From assembly GCA_029857875.1 (NCBI GenBank), contig JAOUGB010000007.1:1-18116 (forward strand): a stretch of 18,116 nt of DNA, written 5' to 3'. Made by a program: the position numbers and the translations under genes. The notes beneath the pieces are model-generated. The model was given only the letters and a program-made list of their open reading frames with translations, made no database searches and was not told where the DNA came from. Shown here in pieces: positions 1 to 7,643 of the stretch (within the stretch, counting starts at the first letter, position 1; every line of letters starts with the position of its first letter). This DNA comes from Desulfobacteraceae bacterium (GTDB lineage Bacteria > Desulfobacterota > Desulfobacteria > Desulfobacterales > UBA11574).

Positions 1-117
1 TCCTTCTGAATTGTAAAGCCGGGCTAATTATAGATGAAAATTGCGGATCAGAAAATTTGAAAATAGCGAATATAACCTTTATAACTGGCGCGCTGTTTTT
101 TCGAAGATGGGTGACGG

Positions 118-612
118 CTACCGAATCACCGGAATATTTCTGTAAAGTTGTGAAATAGCGGCGGTGTCAAATTTGTTCTCTACCTGGTAGAATCTGGCAA
201 CTTTTCGGCCGGACAGCACCTGGCCTTTTTTTTCCTTCAATATTTCAGCAATATATAAACCGGACTCATCACCCGTAAAGATCAGCGCCTGGATGCGAAT
301 GGAGGTATCGGCTTTCTTGAGGGTCTGGATGCGTGCAGCGAATGAATCGTCACCATTGGGCAATACGGCAATACGGCATGTTTCAGCGGAATGGACTTTA
401 AATAAACCGCTGATAACGATTTCCTCGTAGGGACTGCCGACAAATTCATGAGCCGGTCCAAATGCGGTGCCCTGAATAGCCGATATTTGCACATCGCTTC
501 CAGGAGCCGTTTGCCCTGTTCCACTTTTGTCCCCAGTCAACCGGGTGGATACGCAAGAGTAAAGAATAATGAGGGATAATGCCAGAATAAAACGCAAGAT
601 ATTTCTTTTCAT
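118..612 (-). CDS. Truncated phospholipase D-like lipoprotein
   Basis: Encodes 164 residues. The first 20 form a lipoprotein signal peptide: KR, a hydrophobic stretch, then a lipobox ending LYSC with Cys20 as the lipidation site. Residues about 88-130 (DDSFAARIQTLKKAD, then TGDESGLYIAEILKEKK) resemble the opening strand and helix of the phospholipase D/cardiolipin synthase fold, where a residue range is followed by an exported-PLD style 'GDESG' segment. Proteins of that family are usually 400-500 residues and carry two HxKxxxxD motifs; none is present here, so the catalytic part is missing and the last 35 residues match nothing I recognise. GAGG seven bases before the ATG supports this start. 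No enzymatic activity is expected. The family assignment is by pattern memory, moderate certainty; the lipoprotein call is firm. Confidence 0.6.
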   Translation of the reverse strand: MKRNILRFILALSLIILYSCVSTRLTGDKSGTGQTAPGSDVQISAIQGTAFGPAHEFVGSPYEEIVISGLFKVHSAETCRIAVLPNGDDSFAARIQTLKKADTSIRIQALIFTGDESGLYIAEILKEKKGQVLSGRKVARFYQVENKFDTAAISQLYRNIPVIR

Positions 613-742
613 TTCTATACCTCTATCGTCAATAGTAAAGTAAATCAGGTCGCATTTTTTAATCCAATTAAATCATGAATATAAGTCCACATAGTTCTTC
701 AATTTCTTCCCACACTTGAAATTTTTCTTCAGGCGCAGGGCT

Positions 743-1483
743 TCACGCCCCATATCCCACAGGCAAGACGAGCAGGGGTTCATGGGACCTGCTTATCTTC
801 ATGACCCGAATCAAATCATTGTCATGAAAAGCACCCACGATCCCGGCTCTAAGACCAAGGGCCTCCGCCTGGAGAAAGATATTTTGCCCTACATGACCGG
901 CCTCGATCATAGCATACCTTTCTCCCCTGGTACCGTACTTGCTTGTAATCCGGCTATATTCTGAAGTGATCACCAGGTTTAGGGGGGCTCTGGCCATCCA
1001 CATTTGCGAGAGCGCTGTCCTGGCCACATCCTCTCTAAGGTCCCCTTCTGTGATCAACAATGCAGCATGTTTATGAGGATCATAATGATAGATACCCGCC
1101 TTTAGTCCTTTCACGCCATTATCACCCACTACCGCATAGACATCCAAAGGGTATAAAGCTCCGGCAGACGCAGCCGACCGTTTGTAGCCCCTATCCTCGG
1201 TGACACCCTGTGCAGCCCAGAAAATCTGTGAAAGCTGTTCCAGGGTTAAAGGTTTTGATAGATATGACCGAATGGTTCTACGATGTTTAATGGCCTCCTC
1301 AACAGAGACCTCTCCTTTTAATCTGGGTTTAGGTAATTTCATCTGCCGCTCCATCCTCCCATTCGTGCCATCTACCTTTTTGGCTATGGCCTTTTTGATA
1401 GAGAAAAAAGGCATAATAAAAAATGCCATAAGATAGTTGGTAATGTTTTTTAAAATCTCTCTTCTTGTAAGATAGCTCAGCAT
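743..1483 (-). CDS. Tat-exported SagB-type nitroreductase family protein
   Basis: A 246-residue FMN-dependent nitroreductase-fold oxidoreductase of the SagB/ThcOx-like branch. Supporting segments are HRRTIRSY (start of the fold, FMN phosphate contact region), SAGALYPLDVYAV, and IEAGHVGQNIFLQAEALGL, then a GIVGAF turn. I place the start at the ATG at 1483 rather than the TTG at 1513: AAAAGG sits six bases upstream, and the protein then opens with TRREILK, close to the Tat consensus S/T-R-R-x-F-L-K, followed by a hydrophobic stretch and an AIA cleavage site. The enzyme is therefore probably periplasmic and exported folded with its flavin. The substrate is unknown. The broken FMN-binding lipoprotein gene lies 104 bases upstream in the same direction, suggesting a former extracytoplasmic redox pair. 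Confidence 0.85.
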   Translation of the reverse strand: MLSYLTRREILKNITNYLMAFFIMPFFSIKKAIAKKVDGTNGRMERQMKLPKPRLKGEVSVEEAIKHRRTIRSYLSKPLTLEQLSQIFWAAQGVTEDRGYKRSAASAGALYPLDVYAVVGDNGVKGLKAGIYHYDPHKHAALLITEGDLREDVARTALSQMWMARAPLNLVITSEYSRITSKYGTRGERYAMIEAGHVGQNIFLQAEALGLRAGIVGAFHDNDLIRVMKISRSHEPLLVLPVGYGA

Positions 1484-1516
1484 GTGATGCCTTTTGATAC
1501 TAAATAAGGCCAAAGC

Positions 1517-1556
1517 TTGAATTGTGAATTATAGTGGCATCTTTTTCACTTTTGAA
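1517..1556. repeat. Dispersed imperfect palindrome, copy 1
   Basis: A 40-base imperfect inverted repeat: TTGAATTGTGAA at one end, and TTCACTTTTGAA, close to its reverse complement, at the other, around a GTGGCATCTT core. Related copies lie at 5233-5269 (opposite orientation) and 8370-8408. It sits in the spacer between the nitroreductase and the FMN-binding remnant. Confidence 0.7.
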
Positions 1557-1587
1557 ACTTTGATACTGTTCCCTTCTCTTGTCTTAC

Positions 1588-1944
1588 TTATCTTGCCATT
1601 TGTATGGCATCATCTACTGCGTTCATAATGGCTGCGCTACTAGCGGTAGCTCCTGAAACCGCATCAACCTTTGTGGATTGTTCATCAATAATTCTATGAG
1701 GAATAATATTTTCTGCGGCTCTGCCTTTCCAATTGCGATGTTCTAGCAAACTAATATTTGTGATTCGTTGATTTTAAATCGTAACTCTGGCTAAAACTTT
1801 TACGGGTCCAACCTTAGCTTTACCATCATAAGTGCCATCTTTCAGGCTATTTTTAAAGATCGGCCCCCCGACGATTTTCGCAGCAGCACATCCAATAATT
1901 AGTGACAAGGTTAATAATAACGGCAATACGCTTCTTAGGACCAT
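1588..1944 (-). pseudogene. FMN-binding domain lipoprotein with an in-frame TAA
   Basis: Reading from the ATG at 1944 gives a lipoprotein signal (LPLLLTLSLIIGC, Cys19), then KDGTYDGKAKVGPVKVLARVTI, a TAA at 1776-1774 (codon 57), and the same frame continues NQRITNISLLEHRNWKGRAA to VDAVSGATASSAAIMNAVDD and a TAA at 1590-1588. DGTYDG near the start and SGATASS near the end are hallmarks of the small FMN_bind domain of NosR/RnfG-like proteins, where the Thr of SGAT carries covalent FMN attached by ApbE. The frame after the stop is fully preserved, so one substitution (for example GAA to TAA) explains the break. AAGGGG is well placed before the ATG. It is either a recent pseudogene, a base-call error, or a read-through product; without read-through the flavinylation motif is lost. 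No selenocysteine is implied, since the stop is TAA. Confidence 0.85.
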
Positions 1945-2450
1945 ATTTTCCCCTTATTATTTGCAGGTGGAGAGGTTCTCATATCTATTTCCAATACGCA
2001 TAAGATTCTCAAATGTCAATATTTCACAATCGTTTCGTATATCCCCAAGCATCATATAAACTTATGTACACGCCACACGTCCCCGGATATCCTGAGTTGT
2101 TTGGTGTGGGAACCTGAGTTATAATTTGAATTTCGTACCCTTAATTTTTAGCAACGCCAATACAGTGTAGCAGGCTGGAAAATTATTATAAGATAAAATC
2201 ATATAAATGCGATGGGTAAATAGAAAAAAGCCACATGAAGTTATATAAGGCACAAAGAGGATGTAACATACAGATATCCATATGTTATTTTAATATAAAG
2301 ATTTCTTTATATTTTGGTGCCGACCGATAATGCACCAATGAGATATTTTACCTTAGAAAAATTATTTCAACCTGCGAAATACAAGGCTTTCTATCAATAT
2401 TGGGGTGCGAAACTTGAGTTATAATTTTATGTACGTTCTACGGGCCAAAG
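1945..2450. other. AT-rich spacer with direct repeats and hairpins
   Basis: No convincing gene. It holds two diverged direct repeats (2101-2127 and 2400-2427, sharing TTGG-GTG, GAA and TGAGTTATAATTT), a 22-base near-palindrome at 2265-2286 centred on GATATC, a perfect 9-bp hairpin at 2292-2313 (AATATAAAG with loop ATTT) and a 7-bp hairpin at 2314-2338 (TTGGTGC/GCACCAA). Two short words, ATAAACTTATGTAC (2056-2069) and GCCACATGAAGT (2230-2241), recur in the same order beyond the other end of the helicase gene. It looks like a remnant of a small mobile or repeat element. Confidence 0.5.
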
Positions 2451-4103
2451 TTAAGAATGTCCCCTAACTACACAGTTTTTTCTCGTTTTTTTCTCGTTTT
2501 CGGCAAATTTGGCACGTATTTTTTTACCGTCCAATGTCACGTCTTTAAGGGATTTAAGGACTTTTTTTGCCACGCTTTTTTCAACATCAAAGAATGAAAA
2601 ATCTTTTTTGAGTTCGATCCGGCCGAGTTTTCTTGATGATATGCCCGATTTGTCGCAGACCAGGCGGACGATGGCGCCTTCTTTAAGTTTGTCCAGGCGG
2701 CCGATATTCAAGAAAAATCGCTGGATATTGCTTGCGAGGCGGTGTTCGGCTTTATCTGCCTTTGTTTGGCGTTTTTTGACTCTCACGTTGATGTCTTCGG
2801 CTCCGCGGTAGTAATCGAGAAAGCGGTTGAACTCGGCTGAGACGAATCGACGGATCAATTCTTCCTTACTAAGAGCGGAAAGGGTTTCAAGCACCGGGGT
2901 AAGGTAATTATCGATTTCTTTTTTGTTGACCTCCGTGGAAACCAGTCGATCCACCATTGCGTAAAGCTGCTTTTCGCAAACAGCGCGGCCGCAGGGGATT
3001 TTTTTATACTCGAACCGAATGCCGCTTGTAGATTCCAGTTCTTTGATCCGTCTGACTTCTCTGGTGTTTACCAATACGATGGATACGCCTGATTTACCCG
3101 CCCGGGCCGTTCGACCGCTCCGATGGGTGTAACGTTCTGGTTCATCGGGGAGATTGTAATTGATGACGTGGGTGATGTCGTCCACATCCAGACCCCGTGC
3201 GGCCACATCGGTGGCCACCAGCAGTTGGAGAGTCTGTTCCCTGAATTTTTTCATCACCTGATTTCGTTGCATCTGGGACAGGTCGCCGTGCAGCGGTTCT
3301 GCATTGTAACCGTCTTTCATCAGCTTGTCGGCCACCGTCTGGGTTTCCATGCGCGTACGGCAGAAAATGAGGCCGAAGATATCGGGGATATAGTCGATCA
3401 TCCGCTTGAGGGCCGAGTACCGATTTTTTTCTTTGATGACATAACAGCCGTGAGAGATGTTTTCAGCGGCTTTGTTGGGCGAGCCGGCGGTGATAGTTAC
3501 CGGACGGGTCATATAGGTGTCGGCGATTTTCGCCGCGGCATCCGGCATGGTGGCTGAAAAAAGCCAGGTTCGCTTGTCGGCGGGGGTCCGTTCCAGAATG
3601 TCGTCGATATCTTCCTGAAACCCCATGTTGAGCATTTCATCGGCTTCATCCAGGACCGCATAGGCCACTCTTCCCAATTTGATGGCCTTTCGGTTGATCA
3701 GATCCAAAAGTCGTCCGGGCGTGGCCACGATGATCTGAGCCCCTTTTTTTATCAGGGTGATCTGGTCCCGAATATCGGCCCCGCCGTAAACGGCGGCAAT
3801 ACGTGCGTTCGGGATTTGTCGGGCAAACAGTTTCAGGTCGCCGGTGATTTGAAGGCAGAGTTCCCGCGTGGGGCAAAGGATCAGTCCCTGGGGGTTTTGT
3901 GATTTAAAATCAATTAGCTGGATCAGGGGTAGGCCGAAGGCGGCGGTTTTTCCCGTACCGGTCTGGGCCAGGCCGATGACATCGGTGTCGCCTGTTAGCA
4001 ACCGGGGGATGGCCTTTTCCTGAATCTGGGTGGCATGTTCAAACCCGAGTTGCTCAATGGCCCGGATGATTTCGTGTTTTAATCCAAAAGAAGAAAAATT
4101 CAT
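2451..4103 (-). CDS. deaD: DEAD-box ATP-dependent RNA helicase (DeaD/CsdA type)
   Basis: A 550-residue RNA helicase that unwinds structured RNA using ATP, usually in ribosome assembly and mRNA turnover, often cold-induced. The full motif set is visible: Q motif region (GFEHATQIQ, about 20-28), motif I AQTGTGKT (46-53), Ia PTREL (78-82), Ib TPGR (128-131), II DEAD (152-155), III SAT (183-185), motif V region VATDVAARGLDV (about 296-307) and VI HRSGRTARAG (327-336). Residues about 450-535 (FFLNIGRLDKLKEGAIVRLVC onward) match the DbpA-type RNA-binding domain, which supports DeaD/CsdA over RhlE or SrmB. AGGAA upstream supports the ATG at 4103. The extreme C-terminus (VVRGHS) is encoded by sequence that runs into the neighbouring repeat region, so the natural stop may have been displaced. 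The gene stands alone, with a terminator-like hairpin in its leader. Confidence 0.95.
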   Translation of the reverse strand: MNFSSFGLKHEIIRAIEQLGFEHATQIQEKAIPRLLTGDTDVIGLAQTGTGKTAAFGLPLIQLIDFKSQNPQGLILCPTRELCLQITGDLKLFARQIPNARIAAVYGGADIRDQITLIKKGAQIIVATPGRLLDLINRKAIKLGRVAYAVLDEADEMLNMGFQEDIDDILERTPADKRTWLFSATMPDAAAKIADTYMTRPVTITAGSPNKAAENISHGCYVIKEKNRYSALKRMIDYIPDIFGLIFCRTRMETQTVADKLMKDGYNAEPLHGDLSQMQRNQVMKKFREQTLQLLVATDVAARGLDVDDITHVINYNLPDEPERYTHRSGRTARAGKSGVSIVLVNTREVRRIKELESTSGIRFEYKKIPCGRAVCEKQLYAMVDRLVSTEVNKKEIDNYLTPVLETLSALSKEELIRRFVSAEFNRFLDYYRGAEDINVRVKKRQTKADKAEHRLASNIQRFFLNIGRLDKLKEGAIVRLVCDKSGISSRKLGRIELKKDFSFFDVEKSVAKKVLKSLKDVTLDGKKIRAKFAENEKKTRKNCVVRGHS

Positions 4104-4162
4104 AAATGCTTTCCTGGTGTTGGCCGGGGTAAACCGTGCCGGTCATGTTTCTTAAAAGACAC

Positions 4163-4199
4163 AAAAAGCCGCCTCGGCACGTTTGCCGGACGGCTTTTT
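4163..4199. terminator. Strong terminator-like hairpin in the deaD leader
   Basis: AAAAAGCCG (4163-4171) pairs with CGGCTTTTT (4191-4199); an inner 6-bp stem (4174-4179 with 4184-4189, one G-T pair) closes a CGTT loop. There is a T run on both strands, so it could terminate in either direction. On the minus strand it lies 60-100 bases before the helicase start and about 250 bases after the YdjM-family gene. It is either that gene's terminator or an attenuator of the helicase. Confidence 0.75.
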
Positions 4200-4320
4200 T
4201 TCGTTTTCGGTATTGAATCCGGTGATATTGCCAAGGGACATTGCTATATCCGCCGGATTAATTTTAATATGGATGTCTAATATCGTTTGTTTTGAATTTA
4301 ATCAATCTTTTTATTGGGGC

Positions 4321-4379
4321 GAGCGGAATTAATCCCAACAATCAACTTATAAACTTATGTACGTACCCCAATTCCGCTC
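4321..4379. repeat. 10-bp inverted repeat in the spacer upstream of deaD
   Basis: GAGCGGAATT (4321-4330) and AATTCCGCTC (4370-4379) are perfect inverted copies separated by 39 bases. The loop contains ATAAACTTATGTAC (4349-4362), also found at 2056-2069, and GCCACATGAAGT follows at 4391-4402, also found at 2230-2241. The rest of the 4104-4447 spacer shows no gene. Confidence 0.6.
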
Positions 4380-4447
4380 AATTATCAGACGCCACATGAA
4401 GTCTTTTACAATGCTATTCGTGGTGCACTTGCAACTAGAATTGACCT

Positions 4448-4990
4448 TTATTTCAACCTCTGAAAGCTATCTTTATGGAATGTTAAATCACGTCCTTTAT
4501 ATCTTCTTATCAATCTGACAAGTATTATTGAACTTGCACTTCCTATTATGATTCCGACGTCTTGGAATCCTTGAAAAAATATTGAAGTCAAAACATCACC
4601 CCAGCCACTATATCCGGAACTCCAACTAACCTCAAAAGGCCAAAAAAGGGAAACAGGTGAACTCGTAAAGAAAAAATCTGCTAAAATATGTGAAAGAATT
4701 ATCAAAAAACAAATTCCAAACTTCATCCTTGGAATTTGAGATGAGATCTTCCATGCTCTTGATGCAAGGAATCCCATAATCAAAGCAAAAATTAAGCTAT
4801 GAGTCGGGCCACGATGAAAAGCGTTTCCATTCCATTTTACAAGAAGACCGACAATAACGTCAAAATCAGGCATATTGGCAAGAATAGTTAGAAAAATAAT
4901 TATTTTTAAACGACTTGGCGCAGAATTATTATTGTTACTCAGTTCGTGGGTGGCTAACCCAATGGCAGTATGTCCCATAGGTAATGGCAT
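4448..4990 (-). CDS. YdjM-family (PF04307-like) inner-membrane metal-dependent hydrolase-like protein
   Basis: A 180-residue membrane protein of the 'LexA-binding, inner membrane-associated putative hydrolase' (YdjM) family. Diagnostic motifs are GHTAIGLATHE near the N-terminus, NMPDFDVI (about 39-46), HRGPTHS (about 59-65) and SHILADFFF (about 99-107). The conserved His and Asp residues in these motifs are those thought to bind metal. About four hydrophobic segments are visible. GAGG eight bases upstream supports the ATG at 4990. The length is typical. The cellular role of the family is poorly defined; members are induced by DNA damage in enterobacteria, but I see no clear LexA box here. It appears monocistronic, with repeat-rich spacers on both sides. 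Confidence 0.85.
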   Translation of the reverse strand: MPLPMGHTAIGLATHELSNNNNSAPSRLKIIIFLTILANMPDFDVIVGLLVKWNGNAFHRGPTHSLIFALIMGFLASRAWKISSQIPRMKFGICFLIILSHILADFFFTSSPVSLFWPFEVSWSSGYSGWGDVLTSIFFQGFQDVGIIIGSASSIILVRLIRRYKGRDLTFHKDSFQRLK

Positions 4991-5232
4991 AATAAAGACC
5001 TCATAAAAATCAACGTTTCTTGCTCTGTTTATTTCGATAAAATTGGATAAAAGCAGTTTCTATCCAAAAACTATGCCAAACCAATCATTCGATTAAATAG
5101 ATTATTAATTCAGTTGGTTATAATTAGACTCAAGCTTAGAGGCAAAAAAATGGGGACATAATTATTGTGGAATTCATTTCACAATCTAACTCGTTTTACA
5201 TACTATTGGGGCAATATAATTGGTGTCGTGTA
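4991..5232. other. Spacer without recognisable gene
   Basis: AT-rich DNA between the YdjM-family gene and the repeat block. TGGGGACATAATTATT near 5151 resembles sequence often seen beside REP-associated transposases and their relics; this is an impression only. I see no ORF with a ribosome binding site. Confidence 0.3.
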
Positions 5233-5269
5233 TTGAATTGTGAATAAGATGCCATTATTCACTATTCAA
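5233..5269. repeat. Dispersed imperfect palindrome, copy 2 (inverted)
   Basis: 37 bases. Its reverse complement reads TTGAATAGTGAAT, then AATGGCATCTTATTC, then ACAATTCAA, matching the copies at 1517-1556 and 8370-8408 but three bases shorter at the core. It directly abuts the large hairpin element at 5270-5465. Confidence 0.7.
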
Positions 5270-5465
5270 CGGGCTGTTGCCCAAACAAAAATCTCTTTGA
5301 GCGCTCATTGAAACGTTTTTTATCCATAAATCTTGGCGAAGTGAAAGAAAAGCGATTCCAACTGTTTGAGCCCCAAGGGCGAGTTTTGGAATCGCTTGGA
5401 ACGAGCCTTAGATTTATCAAATAAACGTTTCGGATCCAGCGAAAAGTGATTTGGGCAACAACCCG
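5270..5465. repeat. 196-bp long imperfect hairpin element
   Basis: The ends are inverted copies: CGGGCTGTTGCCCAAA (5270-5285) against TTTGGGCAACAACCCG (5450-5465), one mismatch. Further in, AAACG plus ATAAATCT on the left meets AGATTTATCAAATAAACGTTT (about 5410-5430) on the right, and GCGATTCCAA (about 5352-5361) meets TTGGAATCGC (about 5386-5395). The whole element could fold into one long interrupted stem with a short GC-rich apex. It has no ORF and resembles a MITE or other non-coding mobile element. Confidence 0.7.
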
Positions 5466-5508
5466 TCAAGATTTGACACCCTTTGGCTTAAATCAAGTAT
5501 TAATAATT

Positions 5509-5964
5509 TCAGGCTATCTGCAACTCGGAAGTGCAAAAGGCACAACGTGATGCATTGATTGATATTGTCGAGAAACATTTGGGACACTCTTTAGTTGTCG
5601 GTTCCTCTGGAGGTACTTCTTCTTCTCTTTTGAGCTTGTTAATCCCTCGAATAAGTATGAAAACGGCAAAGGCAACTATCAGGAAACTGATCACCGTATT
5701 AATAAAAATGCCGTAATTTATAGTAACAGCACCGGCCTTCTGAGCCTCAGCCACAGTAGCAAAGGTGCCGGCAACCGCTCCCTGTTTGATAACGAGAAAA
5801 AGGTTGGAAAAATCTACATTGCCAAGTAGCAAACCGATTGGCGGCATAATAATATCGTCAACCAGTGATTTTACTATGGTACCGAAAGCAGCACCAATTA
5901 TGATACCAACGGCCATGTCGACAACATTTCCCCTCATGGCAAATTCTTTAAAATCTTTTAGCAT
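5509..5964 (-). CDS. mscL: Large-conductance mechanosensitive channel MscL
   Basis: A 151-residue homopentameric inner-membrane channel that opens under membrane tension and releases solutes on hypo-osmotic shock. The N-terminal amphipathic helix and first pore helix are typical ([24 protein letters not shown], then a DDIIMPPIG turn), followed by a periplasmic loop and a second membrane helix ([18 protein letters not shown]). After the usual cytoplasmic helix the protein carries a C-terminal zinc ribbon: CPKC and CAFC pairs about 11 residues apart. Such tails occur in some MscL proteins of other bacteria. AAGGAGG six bases before the ATG gives a very strong ribosome binding site. It is a single gene; no regulator is evident. 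Confidence 0.96.
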   Translation of the reverse strand: MLKDFKEFAMRGNVVDMAVGIIIGAAFGTIVKSLVDDIIMPPIGLLLGNVDFSNLFLVIKQGAVAGTFATVAEAQKAGAVTINYGIFINTVISFLIVAFAVFILIRGINKLKREEEVPPEEPTTKECPKCFSTISINASRCAFCTSELQIA

Positions 5965-6512
5965 TTTTCTCCTCCTTTTCCATCGATCGACTTTGATCAG
6001 AAGAATCGATCAAGATTTGTTGTAAACACTCCAAATTTGACTGCTTAGTACAGAATGGTTTTATAACATTTGTATGAAATTCAGCAATAACCATGCCAAT
6101 ACAGTATTATTGTATAACTAATAGTAATTTTAGAATATTATCTTCAATATAATCAAACAAATGTATCATTATTAGAGAAATACATGTGACATTCCTGTAT
6201 CACGATACACAAACTCGAATATTAGAAATATCAAACTCCTTTTGATCTTTTTCCATGAATATTAACAAGGATGATAGGGAGTTCTTTGGAATAATTAAAA
6301 ACAGGGCATCAAATGAGTCAACACCCATTATTAATGTTTTGATTTGTGGATGGGATTTATATATTGCTCAACGAAGCCCTACCTTTTTATGCGGTTTCTC
6401 CAAGTGATTTTGTTTGGGTACGATATACAATTTGCCAATCCAATATTCCGCTACTTCATGCTTAATAGAAACTTATAATTAAAGGGATGTCCCGAAAATC
6501 TCGCCGTAATTC
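5965..6512. other. AT-rich spacer, one doubtful short ORF
   Basis: About 550 bases. The only ORF of note is plus-strand 6255-6407 (50 codons, containing INVLICGWDLYIAQRS), which has no ribosome binding site and resembles no family I know; it may be a gene remnant or chance. A small inverted repeat ATACA/TGTAT lies near 6091-6107. No structured RNA is recognised. Confidence 0.3.
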
Positions 6513-7622
6513 TCAGGAATCCATCGATACGATGAGATCCCGATAAAGTTCAGCTGCCCATTGGACTTGGTTAAAAGAGACCGACTCCTCCGGAGCGTGA
6601 GCCATTTGCAGCTGACCCGGCCCGAGCAAAATGGGCTTCACCCCGGAGATCCATAATCGATTTGCGTCGGAATGACTGGAAAACGCCCGAGGGGTCCAGG
6701 CCAACGAACGCTTTTTGTACAGGTTCTGCAAGGATTCTACCACGGGTCCCTTTTCCGGAAGTTCATAACCGTCATGTACTGTCACAAAGCGAATGGTGGC
6801 ATTATTCTGTGGATTATTCTTACGGATTCGGTCAACAATTTGTTCCAGATCCACGGAAACATCACCGATAGGAGAATGGGGCGGAAGGTGAACATCCAGC
6901 CAGACTTCACACCAGTCAGGTACGGCAAAACCCACATGGCTGCTCAAAAGATCCCGGATATTGTAAACTCCTTCGGAACGACGTTCAACCATATATCGCG
7001 AAACCTGCATCAGCAGCCCTAGCATGTTTTCAACGGGGTTTCGGCTTCGGTCGGCCAGAGAGGCATGCAGCCTTTTGCCTCGGGTACAGATTTGTATCTC
7101 CATGTACCCATAATGACTTAGACATGGACGAAGATCTGTGGGTTCAGCGACCAGAGCCCAAGGAAAATAAAATTCCTCGACCAGACGCTCGATTCCGTCA
7201 CCCTCTTCCTCCTCCCCAACAACCAATGCCAGGGCCACGGGCAGTCGTGTAAATCCGGCTTCCCAGACACTCAGGTAGGCTTCCACCATGGCGGCGCAAC
7301 CGCTTTTCATATCAGCGGTGCCAAGGCCCTTAACCTGATCCCCCGTTTCCTGATAACCGTAGTTATCAAGATCGTATGCCACCACCGTATCCAGGTGGCC
7401 GATAAGTGCCAGCTGGACATCGATACCCGGCGGCATCACCACCAGATTGTATCGACTGTCATCTACAAACTGGCGTATCACCGGAAGATGATGCCTTTTC
7501 AAATAGCCATACACATAAGAAAGAACTTCTTCTTCCTTGCCGGACGGACTGTAAATATCTACGAGTCGGCGCAAAAGCCGGCGCAGGCGCCGGGGCTGAA
7601 TCTGGCCATTTGGTTTATTCAT
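6513..7622 (-). CDS. M20-family metallopeptidase/deacylase
   Basis: A 369-residue cytoplasmic zinc hydrolase of the ArgE/DapE/peptidase M20 type. It should remove an acyl or amino-acid group from an amide. The catalytic set is complete: GHLDTV (His76 ligand, Asp78), GTADMKSG (Asp104 bridging ligand), GEEEEGDG (catalytic Glu137/ligand Glu138), AEPTDL (Glu160 ligand), and a C-terminal His342 in MAHAPEESV. The central dimerisation domain is present and the length is normal. The start at 7622 is 21 bases after the stop of the GNAT gene; no good ribosome binding site is visible, so translation may be coupled to it. The substrate cannot be read from sequence. The pairing with an N-acetyltransferase suggests opposed acetylation and deacetylation of related small molecules, but that is inference. 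Confidence 0.88.
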   Translation of the reverse strand: MNKPNGQIQPRRLRRLLRRLVDIYSPSGKEEEVLSYVYGYLKRHHLPVIRQFVDDSRYNLVVMPPGIDVQLALIGHLDTVVAYDLDNYGYQETGDQVKGLGTADMKSGCAAMVEAYLSVWEAGFTRLPVALALVVGEEEEGDGIERLVEEFYFPWALVAEPTDLRPCLSHYGYMEIQICTRGKRLHASLADRSRNPVENMLGLLMQVSRYMVERRSEGVYNIRDLLSSHVGFAVPDWCEVWLDVHLPPHSPIGDVSVDLEQIVDRIRKNNPQNNATIRFVTVHDGYELPEKGPVVESLQNLYKKRSLAWTPRAFSSHSDANRLWISGVKPILLGPGQLQMAHAPEESVSFNQVQWAAELYRDLIVSMDS

Positions 7623-7643
7623 GGTTACATGAATTTGGCGGTG

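Noticed and set aside
671..742. Open frame continuing after the nitroreductase TGA (possible selenocysteine or lost extension)
   Set aside because: SagB-type domains normally end near the observed GYGA stop; 23 further codons in AT-rich DNA can be chance, and no selenocysteine element was evident.
1484..1513. Longer nitroreductase start at the TTG at 1513
   Set aside because: The ATG at 1483 has AAAAGG at proper spacing and puts the Tat motif at the N-terminus.
3123..3557. 144-codon plus-strand ORF inside the helicase gene
   Set aside because: Antisense shadow of conserved helicase motifs IV-VI; no independent support.
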